The notes beneath the pieces are model-generated. The model made no database searches, was not told where the DNA came from, and saw nothing but the letters and a program-made list of their open reading frames with translations. Shown here one piece after another: positions 9,311 to 17,259 of a DNA stretch of 64,000 nt (the stretch's first letter is position 1; each line of letters opens with the position of its first letter). The position numbers were made by a program, and so were the translations under genes. Source of the DNA: VAZQ01 sp963702695 (lineage in GTDB: Bacteria; Pseudomonadota; Alphaproteobacteria; Rhizobiales; Xanthobacteraceae); assembly GCA_963702695.1 (NCBI GenBank), contig CAVPDS010000007.1, positions 372,001 through 436,000 on the forward strand, in the 5' to 3' direction.

Positions 9311-9610
9311 TGCTGGCCTCCAATCTACCCGCATCGCTATCTGCGATCACGCTAGCATCGCAGTGGGAGGATTCAAGCGCCCTGGCTCGCAAACTATGGA
9401 CCGGGAACAAGGAGTAACAGCGGCCGCAGGGCGAAAATCCCTCCGCCCTGACCACACTTGCACCGGGCGTCCAACAAGCGGCGTAGGTTTGGCGCACGGG
9501 AAATGCAGGCTCCCGATTAGACCGTTCCCGTCCAAGCACTGCGCAACACTCGACGTGTCGAGGAGATTGCGTGTGGACGGAAAACCCCTTTCCATTTCCT
9601 CAGGCCCTGT
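9311..9610. other. Intergenic region, 300 bases, no gene recognised
   Basis: This stretch lies between the start of the DUF1326 gene and the stop of nth, both on the minus strand. It should hold the promoter of the DUF1326/DUF2182 operon and the end of the nth transcript. Short open frames exist on both strands but none has a ribosome binding site and recognisable composition together. No clear hairpin followed by a T run was found. Confidence 0.5.
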
Positions 9611-10432
9611 TCAGGCCGGCGCATCGAGCGTCGCCTTTCCCGGCCACTTGCACAGATCCGCGATGATGCACTTCTCGCACAGCGGGCGGCGCGCGACGCA
9701 GACGTAGCGTCCGTGCAGGATCAGCCAGTGGTGGGCGTGGCGCTTGTATTGGTCGGGAACCTCCTGCTCGAGCTTGGTCTCGACTTCGAACGGAGTCTTG
9801 CCGGTCGCGAGCCCGGTGCGATTGCCGACACGAAAGATGTGGGTGTCGACCGCAATCGTCGGCTCGCCAAATGCAATGTTCAAAACGACGTTTGCAGTTT
9901 TGCGGCCGACGCCAGGCAAGGCTTCCAGCGCTTCGCGCGTGCGTGGCACTCTGCCGTCGTGCTCCTCGACGAGTTTCTTGGACAGCGCGACCACGTTCTT
10001 CGCCTTGGTGCGAAATAGCCCAATGGTCTTGATTAAGTCCTCGACCCGCCTCTCGCCCAGCGCCGCCATCTTCTCCGGCGTATCGGCGGCCGCGAACAGA
10101 GCGGGCGTCGCCTTGTTGACGCCGGCGTCGGTCGCCTGCGCGGAGAGCACCACCGCGACCAGAAGCGTGAATGGGTTGATGTGCTTGAGTTCGCCCTGCG
10201 GTTCCGGGTTGGCTGCCTGGAAGCGGCGGAACGCCTCCTCGATCTCGGCATTGGTCCATTGCGGCAGCGCGCCGGCCGCCGCCTTGCGGTCGGCCGTTAC
10301 CCGCTTTTTCGGGCCTTTGACGTCCGCGGCCTTGCTGGCTCGCGCCTTTTTGAGGCGTTGCCGGATGCCGGGCGACGTCTTACGTGGGGTCTTGGTCCGA
10401 GCCGTCTTGTCTCGACCTGTCTTGCGCGCCAT
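9611..10432 (-). CDS. nth: Endonuclease III, DNA glycosylase/AP lyase
   Basis: This 273-residue base-excision repair enzyme removes oxidised pyrimidines and cuts the abasic site. Seen are the helix-hairpin-helix LPGVGRKTANVVLN with its catalytic lysine, the catalytic aspartate in VDTHIFRVGNR, and the C-terminal 4Fe-4S ligands spaced C-X6-C-X2-C-X5-C in CVARRPLCEKC and what follows. The first 60 or so residues form a Lys/Arg/Ala-rich tail absent from the short Escherichia coli protein but common in alphaproteobacteria. The start MARKTG lies only 21 bases from the divergent DUF2244 start. Confidence 0.95.
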   Translation of the reverse strand: MARKTGRDKTARTKTPRKTSPGIRQRLKKARASKAADVKGPKKRVTADRKAAAGALPQWTNAEIEEAFRRFQAANPEPQGELKHINPFTLLVAVVLSAQATDAGVNKATPALFAAADTPEKMAALGERRVEDLIKTIGLFRTKAKNVVALSKKLVEEHDGRVPRTREALEALPGVGRKTANVVLNIAFGEPTIAVDTHIFRVGNRTGLATGKTPFEVETKLEQEVPDQYKRHAHHWLILHGRYVCVARRPLCEKCIIADLCKWPGKATLDAPA

Positions 10433-10453
10433 CCATTTCGTATACTGAGCGTC

Positions 10454-10966
10454 ATGAGCCCCGACAACGACATCGACCGAGAACCCCCGATCTTTTCCGC
10501 CGTCCTGACCCCGCATCGCTCGCTCGGGCCGACCGGTTTCCTGTTGTTCATGCTGCTGCTGGGCGGAACGAGCTTCGTCACCGGGATGGTGTTTCTGCTC
10601 GCCGGGGCCTGGCCGGTGTTCGGGTTCTGCGGCCTCGACGTGTTGCTGGTCTACTGCGCATTCAAGGTCAATTATCGCGCCGGCAAAATCTGCGAGCAGG
10701 TGACGGTCACGCCCTCCGAGCTCACAGTGCGGAAGGTGAGCCAGCAAGGCCGCGTCCGCGAATGGACGTTGAACCCGCGCTGGGTCCGGCTCGACCGCGA
10801 CGTGCACGCCGAGTTCGGCATCGAGCGGCTGTTCCTGGTATGGCAAGGCCGTCGGATCGGCATCGCCAGCTTCCTCAGCCCGCGCGAGAAGGAAAGCTTT
10901 GCGCTCGCACTCTCGCAGGCGCTCGGCGAAGCCAAGCGCGGGCCGACGCGCACGGTGTTCGAATAA
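10454..10966 (+). CDS. DUF2244 domain-containing membrane protein
   Basis: This 170-residue protein has two closely spaced transmembrane segments (about residues 28-75), followed by a soluble C-terminal half with the family pattern HAEFGIERLFLVWQGRRI and FLSPREKESFALAL. DUF2244 genes commonly sit next to nth in Hyphomicrobiales, as here. No function is established. The start ATG faces the nth start across 21 bases, so at least one of the two promoters must overlap the neighbouring coding region. Confidence 0.88.
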   Translation: MSPDNDIDREPPIFSAVLTPHRSLGPTGFLLFMLLLGGTSFVTGMVFLLAGAWPVFGFCGLDVLLVYCAFKVNYRAGKICEQVTVTPSELTVRKVSQQGRVREWTLNPRWVRLDRDVHAEFGIERLFLVWQGRRIGIASFLSPREKESFALALSQALGEAKRGPTRTVFE

Positions 10967-11060
10967 TTCGCAGCCTTTAGCGCGAGGAAACATCAGCAGA
11001 AATCGGGTGGGCGTGGCATCGGTCGGGCCCTAGATAGGGAGCAAATGAATGGAGGCCACC

Positions 11061-11945
11061 ATGCTCTCGCCCGATCGCATTCCCGAGCTTGCTTCGCTCG
11101 AAACCGCTCGCCGCGACTACGAAACCGTTCGCCGCGCCATCGCCTACATGTCCGAACACTGGCGGGCGCAGCCCGAGGTCGAGGCCATCGCCACGGCCGC
11201 GGGCGTCACGCCCAGCGACCTGCACCATCTGTTCAGCCGCTGGGCGGGGCTGACGCCGAAGGCCTTCGTGCAGGCGCTCACGCTCGACCATGCGCGCAAG
11301 CTGCTGCGGGAATCCGCGAGCGTGCTGGATACCTCGTTCGAGGTCGGGCTGTCCGGACCGGGGCGGCTGCACGATCTCTTCGTCACCCACGAGGCGATGT
11401 CGCCGGGCGAATGGAAAGCCGGCGGCGAGGGCCTCACCATCGCCTATGGATTTCATCCCTCCCCGTTCGGAACCGCGCTGGTGATGGCGACCGAGCGCGG
11501 TCTTGCGGGCCTCGCCTTCGCCGACGCCGCCGAGGAGCAGGCGGCGCTCGCCGACATGCGGCGGCGCTGGCCGAAAGCGACGTATGTGGAGAACGGCACC
11601 CGTACCGCTCCGCTCGCGCGCCGGATCTTCGATCCTAAACTGTGGCGCGCCGATCGGCCGCTGCGCGTGGTGCTGATCGGTACCGATTGGGAAATCCGGG
11701 TTTGGGATTGCCTGCTGAAAATCCCGATGGGGCACGTCTCCACCTATTCCGATATCGCGGCCAAGGTGCGGGCGCCCGCCGCCGCCCGCGCGGTCGGCGC
11801 CGCGGTCGGGAAGAACCCGGTGTCTTTCGTGGTGCCGTGCCACCGCGTGATCGGCAAGAGCGGCGACATCACCGGCTATCACTGGGGCCTCACCCGCAAA
11901 CGTGCGATCCTCGGCTGGGAAGCCGGGCAGGTGAGCGCGGCGTGA
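11061..11945 (+). CDS. AraC-type HTH fused to methylated-DNA-protein-cysteine methyltransferase
   Basis: This 294-residue protein has an AraC-like helix-turn-helix pair at about residues 25-110, then a ribonuclease-H-like linker domain and the methyltransferase domain with the active-site motif PCHRV (Cys near residue 260). It repairs O6-alkylguanine by accepting the alkyl group and may also regulate transcription, as Ada does. The Cys-rich N-terminal zinc domain of full Ada, which senses phosphotriester damage, is missing. The ATG at 11061 is preferred because GGAGG sits 5 bases upstream; an in-frame ATG at 11049 precedes that site. It converges on gpmA. Confidence 0.9.
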   Translation: MLSPDRIPELASLETARRDYETVRRAIAYMSEHWRAQPEVEAIATAAGVTPSDLHHLFSRWAGLTPKAFVQALTLDHARKLLRESASVLDTSFEVGLSGPGRLHDLFVTHEAMSPGEWKAGGEGLTIAYGFHPSPFGTALVMATERGLAGLAFADAAEEQAALADMRRRWPKATYVENGTRTAPLARRIFDPKLWRADRPLRVVLIGTDWEIRVWDCLLKIPMGHVSTYSDIAAKVRAPAAARAVGAAVGKNPVSFVVPCHRVIGKSGDITGYHWGLTRKRAILGWEAGQVSAA

Positions 11946-11962
11946 TTGTGTGCTGCTCTCAA

Positions 11963-12100
11963 CCCTCCCCTGAAAAAGGGAGGGAAGAACCGCCGAAGGG
12001 TTCGGGAGGAATCCCGTGACCCTACGGGGCACTCGGGGGCCCCCCCACCTGGCTCGCGGCGCAAGCCGACCTCCCCCTTGCAGCGAAAGGCTGAGGGAAA
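11963..12100. repeat. Palindromic extragenic element between convergent genes
   Basis: A hairpin with a 7-base stem (CCCTCCC/GGGAGGG, 11963-11984) is followed by further purine/pyrimidine-mirrored stretches, including GGGGGCCCCCCC near 12034-12045. The region lies between the ends of the convergent methyltransferase and gpmA genes. Its look matches dispersed REP-like elements of Hyphomicrobiales. No T run follows, so intrinsic termination is uncertain. Confidence 0.5.
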
Positions 12101-12724
12101 CTACGCCGCCAAATCCTGCCGCTCTGCCACGGTCGAATCCGCATTCAGGCGGAAGATCAGCGGCACTCCGGTGGCGAGCTCGCGATCCAGGATCTGCTTG
12201 GTATCGAGCCGCTCCAGCACCATCACCAGCGCGCGCAGTGAATTTCCGTGGGCGGCGACCAGCACGCGCTGGCCCCTGAGCACGCGCGGCAGGATTTCCT
12301 GGATGTAGTACGGCAGCACGCGCGCGGCGGTGTCCTTGAGGCTTTCGCCGCCGGGCGGCGGCACATCGTAGGAACGGCGCCAGATGTGCACCTGCTCGTC
12401 GCCCCATTTCTTGCGCGCGTCGTCCTTGTTGAGCCCGGAAAGGTCGCCGTAATCGCGCTCGTTCAGCGCGATGTTCTCGGTGATCGGAATGTTCTGCTGC
12501 CCCATCTCTTCCAGCACGAGATCGAGCGAGCGCTGCGCGCGCTTGAGCACGGAGGTAAAGCCGACATCGAAGCGGATGCCCTGCGCCTTGAGCTTGCGGC
12601 CCGCCATGCGCGCCTCTTCCACGCCCAGCGGGGTGAGGTCGATGTCCTTCCAGCCGGTGAACAGGTTGGTGAGATTCCACTCGCTCTGGCCGTGACGCAC
12701 GAGCACGAGAAGCCGGTCTGTCAT
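12101..12724 (-). CDS. gpmA: 2,3-bisphosphoglycerate-dependent phosphoglycerate mutase
   Basis: This 207-residue glycolytic enzyme interconverts 3- and 2-phosphoglycerate. The phospho-acceptor histidine is His11 in VLVRHGQSEWN; other family marks are NLFTGWKDIDLT, the acid/base glutamate in NERDYGDLSGLNK, and the second histidine in VAAHGNSLRALV. The length equals the short alphaproteobacterial form. It lies 26 bases after dapB on the same strand, an arrangement conserved in this order, and is likely co-transcribed with it. Confidence 0.96.
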   Translation of the reverse strand: MTDRLLVLVRHGQSEWNLTNLFTGWKDIDLTPLGVEEARMAGRKLKAQGIRFDVGFTSVLKRAQRSLDLVLEEMGQQNIPITENIALNERDYGDLSGLNKDDARKKWGDEQVHIWRRSYDVPPPGGESLKDTAARVLPYYIQEILPRVLRGQRVLVAAHGNSLRALVMVLERLDTKQILDRELATGVPLIFRLNADSTVAERQDLAA

Positions 12725-12750
12725 TCTTGATCCCTCACGGCGTTACAACA

Positions 12751-13566
12751 TCAGAAATCACCGAGCCCGAGCACATCCGCCATCGAATAAAGTCCCGGGC
12801 CTTTTTTACGCGCCCACAGCGCCGCCTTGAGCGCGCCGCGGGCAAAGATCATGCGGTCCACGGCCTTGTGCACGAGCTCGATGCGCTCAGCCGGGCCGGC
12901 GAAAATGACGTGGTGATCGCCGACCACAGTACCGCCACGCAGCGAGGCGAAGCCAATATCGCCGCGGCAACGCGCGCCCGTCGCGCCATCGCGACCGCGC
13001 TCTGAATGCGAGGCAAGATCAATGCCACGCCCCTCGGCCGCGGCGCGGCCGAACATCAAAGCGGTGCCGGAGGGAGCGTCGACCTTCTGGTTGTGATGCA
13101 TTTCGAGGATTTCGATGTCGAAATCGGCATCGAGCGTTTTCGCCACGCGCTTGGTCAGCGCGGCCAGCAAATTGACGCCGAGGCTCATGTTGCCGGATTT
13201 TACGACGATCGCGCGGCGCGCGGCGGTGGCGATCAGCGCCTCGTCCTCGCCGGTCAGCCCAGTGGTGCCGATGACGTGCACGAGACCCTGGCGCGCGGTG
13301 AGCTCCGCAAATGCAATGGTCGCGGCGGGGACGGTGAAATCGATCAAGCCTTCCGCCTGCGCCAGCAGCGGTTCGACCTCAGCGGTGACCTTGACCCCGT
13401 TGATGCCCAGCCCGGCAAGCTCGCCGGCATCGCGTCCGATCACGGCCGAGCCCGCGGCGTCGACCGCGCCCGCGAGCGAAACACCGTCGGTTACCGCAAT
13501 CGCTTGGATCAGCATGCGCCCCATGCGCCCGCCGGCACCCGCCACGATCAGCCGCATGTCGGACAT
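12751..13566 (-). CDS. dapB: 4-hydroxy-tetrahydrodipicolinate reductase
   Basis: This 271-residue enzyme of the lysine and diaminopimelate pathway reduces hydroxytetrahydrodipicolinate with NAD(P)H. It has the N-terminal nucleotide-binding motif VAGAGGRMGRMLI, the GTTGLTGE loop, SGNMSLGVNLL, and the catalytic histidines and lysine in EMHHNQKVDAPSGTAL. Its length is normal. It is followed at 26 bases by gpmA and preceded at 80 bases by a hydrolase gene. The lysA gene for the last step of the pathway lies about 40 kb away in this window. Confidence 0.96.
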   Translation of the reverse strand: MSDMRLIVAGAGGRMGRMLIQAIAVTDGVSLAGAVDAAGSAVIGRDAGELAGLGINGVKVTAEVEPLLAQAEGLIDFTVPAATIAFAELTARQGLVHVIGTTGLTGEDEALIATAARRAIVVKSGNMSLGVNLLAALTKRVAKTLDADFDIEILEMHHNQKVDAPSGTALMFGRAAAEGRGIDLASHSERGRDGATGARCRGDIGFASLRGGTVVGDHHVIFAGPAERIELVHKAVDRMIFARGALKAALWARKKGPGLYSMADVLGLGDF

Positions 13567-13646
13567 TCGGTTGGCCTCCTTGCCCGCTCCGAGGATATAT
13601 CGGGCTGCAACGGTGGTGAAAAGCCGCGACCAGAGCAGCCGCTAGT

Positions 13647-14549
13647 CTAATGCGCTTGCAGCCGCTCCATCAGGAATGGCAGCACGCGCCGGCGGTATTC
13701 GTCCGGCGCGAACCGTTCGAGATCGACGTGTCCGGCGCCCTCGACGGCCCAGAACGTCTTCGGCTCCCGCGCGCGTCTGAACAATGCCATTGCCTCCGTG
13801 ATCGTGGTGCGGGTGTCATCCGTGCCGGACGCCAGCAGGATCGGCGCGGTCGCCTCTGCGATGTGATCGATCGGGCGCAGGTCTGTCTCCCTCACGTCGA
13901 GCAGTGGCGGCAGCAAAATTTCGAACAAACGCGCGACCGGCTGTGCCACTGCTGCGCCCAGGTACGCGCCGCCAACGACACGCAGTCGATTTGCGATCGC
14001 CAGATCAATCTCGGCATAGACGGACTCAAGCACGAGGGCGTTGACGTCAAGCGGGCCGGGGCCCAGCAAAGTGGCGGCGCCACCGAGCGAAGTACCGATC
14101 GCGCCGATGTGTTCGTTCGGCAGGCGCTGACGCAGATAGGCGACCGCGGAGCGGGCATCGAGCGCTTCGCGACGCCCAAAGCTGATGCGGTCGCCGGTGC
14201 TTTCACCGTGTGCCTGGAAATCGAACAGCAGAACGGAGAATCCCGCCGCATGGAGCAGCCGCGCCCGCGGTACCATGCTGAGCCGGTTCGCACCAACGCC
14301 GTGCAAGAGCACCATGGCACCGGCGCCGCTGCGGCCGGAAATGAACCAGCCGCGCAGCGTCGCCCCGGAGGCCGATGACAGCGTCACGGGCTCTGCCGGC
14401 AGGTCGCGGGGCGGCGGCCCGATCACGGCGTAGGCGGGCGCAGAGAGGTACAAGCCGCCTGCGATCACGCCGCCGGCCAAACCGATCGCAGCGACCAGTG
14501 ACGCGCCCACGGTCCATTGAACCAGCGATCGGACTCGGCTGCGCGCCAT
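13647..14549 (-). CDS. Membrane-anchored alpha/beta hydrolase
   Basis: This 300-residue protein has an N-terminal transmembrane or signal-anchor segment (about residues 10-37) and an alpha/beta hydrolase fold: oxyanion motif LLHGVGANR, nucleophile elbow GTSLGG, and a late histidine in GAGHVDLERF, with an aspartate in ASGTDDTRTT. It resembles the BAAT/BEM46-like serine hydrolases. The substrate is unknown. The start MARSRVRS avoids a long, low-complexity extension. It follows the DUF1330 gene after 17 bases, so it probably belongs to the pyrF transcript. Confidence 0.8.
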   Translation of the reverse strand: MARSRVRSLVQWTVGASLVAAIGLAGGVIAGGLYLSAPAYAVIGPPPRDLPAEPVTLSSASGATLRGWFISGRSGAGAMVLLHGVGANRLSMVPRARLLHAAGFSVLLFDFQAHGESTGDRISFGRREALDARSAVAYLRQRLPNEHIGAIGTSLGGAATLLGPGPLDVNALVLESVYAEIDLAIANRLRVVGGAYLGAAVAQPVARLFEILLPPLLDVRETDLRPIDHIAEATAPILLASGTDDTRTTITEAMALFRRAREPKTFWAVEGAGHVDLERFAPDEYRRRVLPFLMERLQAH

Positions 14550-14566
14550 GGGTGGGCTGGCCAGCG

Positions 14567-14869
14567 TTATGGCTGCGGGCCCTCGCAGCCTTCGACGACA
14601 ATAAGATCGATGTCGGATTTGCCTTCGCGCAATTTGAGCACCTTCTGGTATTCCGGCGAGTGGTAACACGCGAGCGCGGTAGCGTAGTCCTTGAACTCGA
14701 CCATCACGTGGCGGGCGCGGCCCGCGCCTTCCATCGCCTCAAACGCGCCGCCGCGCACGAGGTAGCGGCCGCCAAACTTGCGGAACGGCTCCGCGATCGC
14801 CGCCGAATAGGCGTTGTAGCCTTCCGCTTCCCTTACATCGATGTGCGCAATCCAGTAGCCCTTGGCCAT
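14567..14869 (-). CDS. DUF1330 domain-containing protein
   Basis: This 100-residue protein shows the DUF1330 pattern: KGYWIAHIDVREAEGY at the N-terminus, FGGRYLVRGGAFEAMEG, and HVMVEFKDYATALACYHSPEY. The fold is a dimeric alpha/beta ferredoxin-like barrel of unknown function. The start MAKGYW is only 1 base from the pyrF stop, so the genes are coupled. The same pairing with pyrF is recalled from other Hyphomicrobiales. Confidence 0.88.
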   Translation of the reverse strand: MAKGYWIAHIDVREAEGYNAYSAAIAEPFRKFGGRYLVRGGAFEAMEGAGRARHVMVEFKDYATALACYHSPEYQKVLKLREGKSDIDLIVVEGCEGPQP

Positions 14870-14870
14870 G

Positions 14871-15581
14871 TCAGCCTCCCCGGTTCGCGGCTGCCGCAAT
14901 CTCCACGACGATCGCCTCGGCCGCGGCTTTGGGATCGGGCGCAGCGACGATCGGCCGGCCGACCACCAGATAGTCCGCGCCGGCAGCGATCGCGGCAGCC
15001 GGCGTCATCACGCGCTTCTGGTCGCCGGCCGCGCCGCCAGCGGGGCGGATACCGGGCGTCACCAGCACCATGCCGGCGCGCAGGATGGGACGGATCGCGG
15101 CGGCCTCTTCGGCCGAGCAGACAAGGCCGTCGACGCCGATGTCGCGCGCCTGCGCCGCGCGCTCGGCCACCAGTTCCGGCACCGTGAAATCGTATCCCGC
15201 CGCCGCGAGATCGGCATCGTCATAGGAGGTGAGCACCGTCACTGCCAGAATGCGCAGGTTCGATCCCGCGCGCGCGTCGACCGCGGCGTGCATGGTCTGC
15301 GGATAGGCATGCACGGTGAGGAAGCGGGCGCCGAGCTTGGCCACGCTTTCGACGCCGCGTGCGACCGTATTGCCGATGTCGTGCAGCTTGAGATCGAGAA
15401 AGATCTGCTTGCCCGCCCCCGCGAGCGCGCGCGCGAAATCGAGCCCGCCGGCGAAAGCGAGCTGATAGCCGATCTTGTAGAAGCAAACGGCGTCGCCCAG
15501 CCGCGCCACCATCGCCTCTGCCTCCGCCACGGAGGAAACGTCAAGCGCCAGGATCAGCCGTTCGCGTGGGTCGGGAGTCAC
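14871..15581 (-). CDS. pyrF: Orotidine 5'-phosphate decarboxylase
   Basis: This enzyme of about 236 residues performs the last step of UMP synthesis. Seen are LILALDVSS at the start, the catalytic charged array in IFLDLKLHDIGNT, the substrate loop VTVLTSYDD, and the phosphate-binding end LVTPGIRPAG and DYLVVGRPI. A GTG start at 15581 is chosen because AGGA sits 8 bases before it and the protein then has the usual length; an upstream ATG in frame would overlap the FMN reductase gene by 70 bases. It lies 13 bases downstream of that gene. Confidence 0.94.
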   Translation of the reverse strand: MTPDPRERLILALDVSSVAEAEAMVARLGDAVCFYKIGYQLAFAGGLDFARALAGAGKQIFLDLKLHDIGNTVARGVESVAKLGARFLTVHAYPQTMHAAVDARAGSNLRILAVTVLTSYDDADLAAAGYDFTVPELVAERAAQARDIGVDGLVCSAEEAAAIRPILRAGMVLVTPGIRPAGGAAGDQKRVMTPAAAIAAGADYLVVGRPIVAAPDPKAAAEAIVVEIAAAANRGG

Positions 15582-15594
15582 GCTGAAAATCCTT

Positions 15595-16176
15595 TCATGC
15601 AAACACCCGCGCCGCGTCGACGAGCTTGCGGGCGACGAGCTTGAGCTGGGCGGCCGCGCGCGCATCCCTGAGATGGTCGGTTTCGTCGAAGGCCTCGCCC
15701 GCGTTCGGTATCGTCACCTGCTCGGCCAGTACCAACGCGCGACAGCCGACCGCCAGCACTTGGCGAAGCGTCAGCAGCGACAGCATCGCGCCAGAGCGGC
15801 CGGGCGACGCGCCGCCGAGCGCGAAGACGCGGTTCTGATAGACCGCGAGCTGAGCCTCGCCACGTTCGCGCACGGTCGAAATCCAATCGATCGCATTCTT
15901 GAGCAACGGGGTCATTGATGCATTGTATTCCGGGCTCGCGATAAACACGCCCTGATGCGCCCCGACGATCTGCTTGAGCTTGATGGCGTTGAACGGCGGT
16001 CCCTTTTCGGCCGCGAGGTCGGCATCGTAGATCGGTAGCGGATAGTCGCCGAGCGAGATGCGCGTCACCTCGGCGTCCGTCAGCATCAGTTCCTTGGTCG
16101 CGAGCGCCGCGAGCCGCACGTTGTGCGAGCCCGAACGCAGCGAACCCGGAATGACCAGGATTTTCGGGATTGCCAT
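15595..16176 (-). CDS. NADPH-dependent FMN reductase family flavoprotein
   Basis: This 193-residue flavodoxin-like protein has the phosphate-binding loop VIPGSLRSGSHN and the flavin-contact motif FIASPEYNASMTPLLKNAID, both typical of NADPH-dependent FMN, quinone or chromate reductases. It is soluble and cytoplasmic, with no extra domains. It opens a compact run leading to pyrF. The physiological substrate (quinone, azo dye or metal) cannot be decided from the sequence. Confidence 0.88.
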   Translation of the reverse strand: MAIPKILVIPGSLRSGSHNVRLAALATKELMLTDAEVTRISLGDYPLPIYDADLAAEKGPPFNAIKLKQIVGAHQGVFIASPEYNASMTPLLKNAIDWISTVRERGEAQLAVYQNRVFALGGASPGRSGAMLSLLTLRQVLAVGCRALVLAEQVTIPNAGEAFDETDHLRDARAAAQLKLVARKLVDAARVFA

Positions 16177-16229
16177 TACCGTTCCGTGGACGATTGAGGA
16201 TCACGGTTTCCGAGATCAGCTGCACCTTC

Positions 16230-16338
16230 GTCGTCCCCGCGAAGGCAGGGACCCCTACGCCGTGTCCTTAGCTTGAGGCACGACCGGAGGACAAACTCAG
16301 GCTCGGAGGGTATCGGTCCCCGCCTCCGCGGGGACAAC
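16230..16338. repeat. Composite palindromic extragenic repeat
   Basis: The left end (16230-16258) and right end (16310-16338) are imperfect inverted copies: GTCGTCCCCGCGAAGGCAGG against the complement of the right end beginning GTTGTCCCCGCGGAGGCGGG. Each end is itself a small GC-rich hairpin. The element of about 109 bases lies between the starts of pmtA's downstream gene and the stop of pmtA and resembles the dispersed CCCCGC elements of Hyphomicrobiales genomes. Confidence 0.7.
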
Positions 16339-16352
16339 CCCGATGTGCGCTT

Positions 16353-17177
16353 TCAATACTTCCGATACACCCACACCCGTGCAGGCGGGATGTTGGTCCA
16401 GATGCGTTCGGACGCCCGCGAATGCACGCGATCGAGCCGCTTCGGAATCGGCGAATAGGCAGCGTAGGTGAACTGGATGAAGGGCGCGCCCGGCAGCATC
16501 ATGCCGAAGGCCTCGTAAAGCAGGCGCAGCCGCATCTGCAGCGGCTTGGTGAAGAGTGGGAGGCCCGACACGACCGCCGCCGCCGGCTGCCGCACCAGGT
16601 GCGCGAGCAGACGGCGCAGCGAATAGGCGTCGCCCTGCACCACAGTCGCGGTCGGATAGCGCTGGCGCAGCAGGCGGCAGAATGTCGGATCAAATTCGAC
16701 GAGGACGAGCCGCGCCGGATCGATCCCCTGCGCGACAAGCGCTTCCGTGACCGGGCCGGTGCCGGGCCCGAGCTCGATGATGGGGCCTTCGACCTCCGGA
16801 TCGACATAGCCCGCCATGGTCCGCGCCAGCGCCTTGCCCGAGGGCGTCACCGCCCCGATCGCCAATGGCTTTTCGATCCAGGAGCGGATGAAGCGCACCT
16901 CGTCGTCGAGGCGGATGCCCTTCTTCTCCTCGAACAGGCGGATGCGGAGCTCGATCTTGCGTTTCTGGGTCTCGATGCTCTCGCCGAGCTTCTTCTTATG
17001 GTGCTCGAGGCTTTGCCCGATCTTCTTTTTCTTGGTTTCGAACGTCTCCTCGAACTTGCGCCTGTGGCCCTCGAGCTTCTTTTCGATCTTGCGCTCGAGG
17101 GCGCCGCGCTTGATTTCAAAGAGACGAAACTGACGTCCGATCTTCTGTTCGAGGAGTTGGAGGGCGTTGAGCGGCAT
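16353..17177 (-). CDS. PmtA-type phospholipid N-methyltransferase with a helical N-terminal extension
   Basis: This 274-residue protein's C-terminal part (about 95-274) is a class I SAM methyltransferase: IIELGPGTGPVTEALV is the SAM motif, followed by LVLVEFDPTFCRLL and a typical PmtA end (FIQFTYAAYSPIP). PmtA methylates phosphatidylethanolamine toward phosphatidylcholine at the membrane. The first 85 residues are unusual, almost entirely Lys/Glu/Arg-rich helix with repeated units of about a dozen residues (LEHHKKKLGESIETQKRKIE), probably a coiled coil or amphipathic membrane-binding arm. Phosphatidylethanolamine as substrate is inferred from the family. Confidence 0.8.
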   Translation of the reverse strand: MPLNALQLLEQKIGRQFRLFEIKRGALERKIEKKLEGHRRKFEETFETKKKKIGQSLEHHKKKLGESIETQKRKIELRIRLFEEKKGIRLDDEVRFIRSWIEKPLAIGAVTPSGKALARTMAGYVDPEVEGPIIELGPGTGPVTEALVAQGIDPARLVLVEFDPTFCRLLRQRYPTATVVQGDAYSLRRLLAHLVRQPAAAVVSGLPLFTKPLQMRLRLLYEAFGMMLPGAPFIQFTYAAYSPIPKRLDRVHSRASERIWTNIPPARVWVYRKY

Positions 17178-17259
17178 GTATGCGTTAACGCTGTGACCTG
17201 ACTACCGTTTTCCGTGCCCACCGGTAAATCCGGCAGCCCCGGGGGTCAAGAACAATCGC

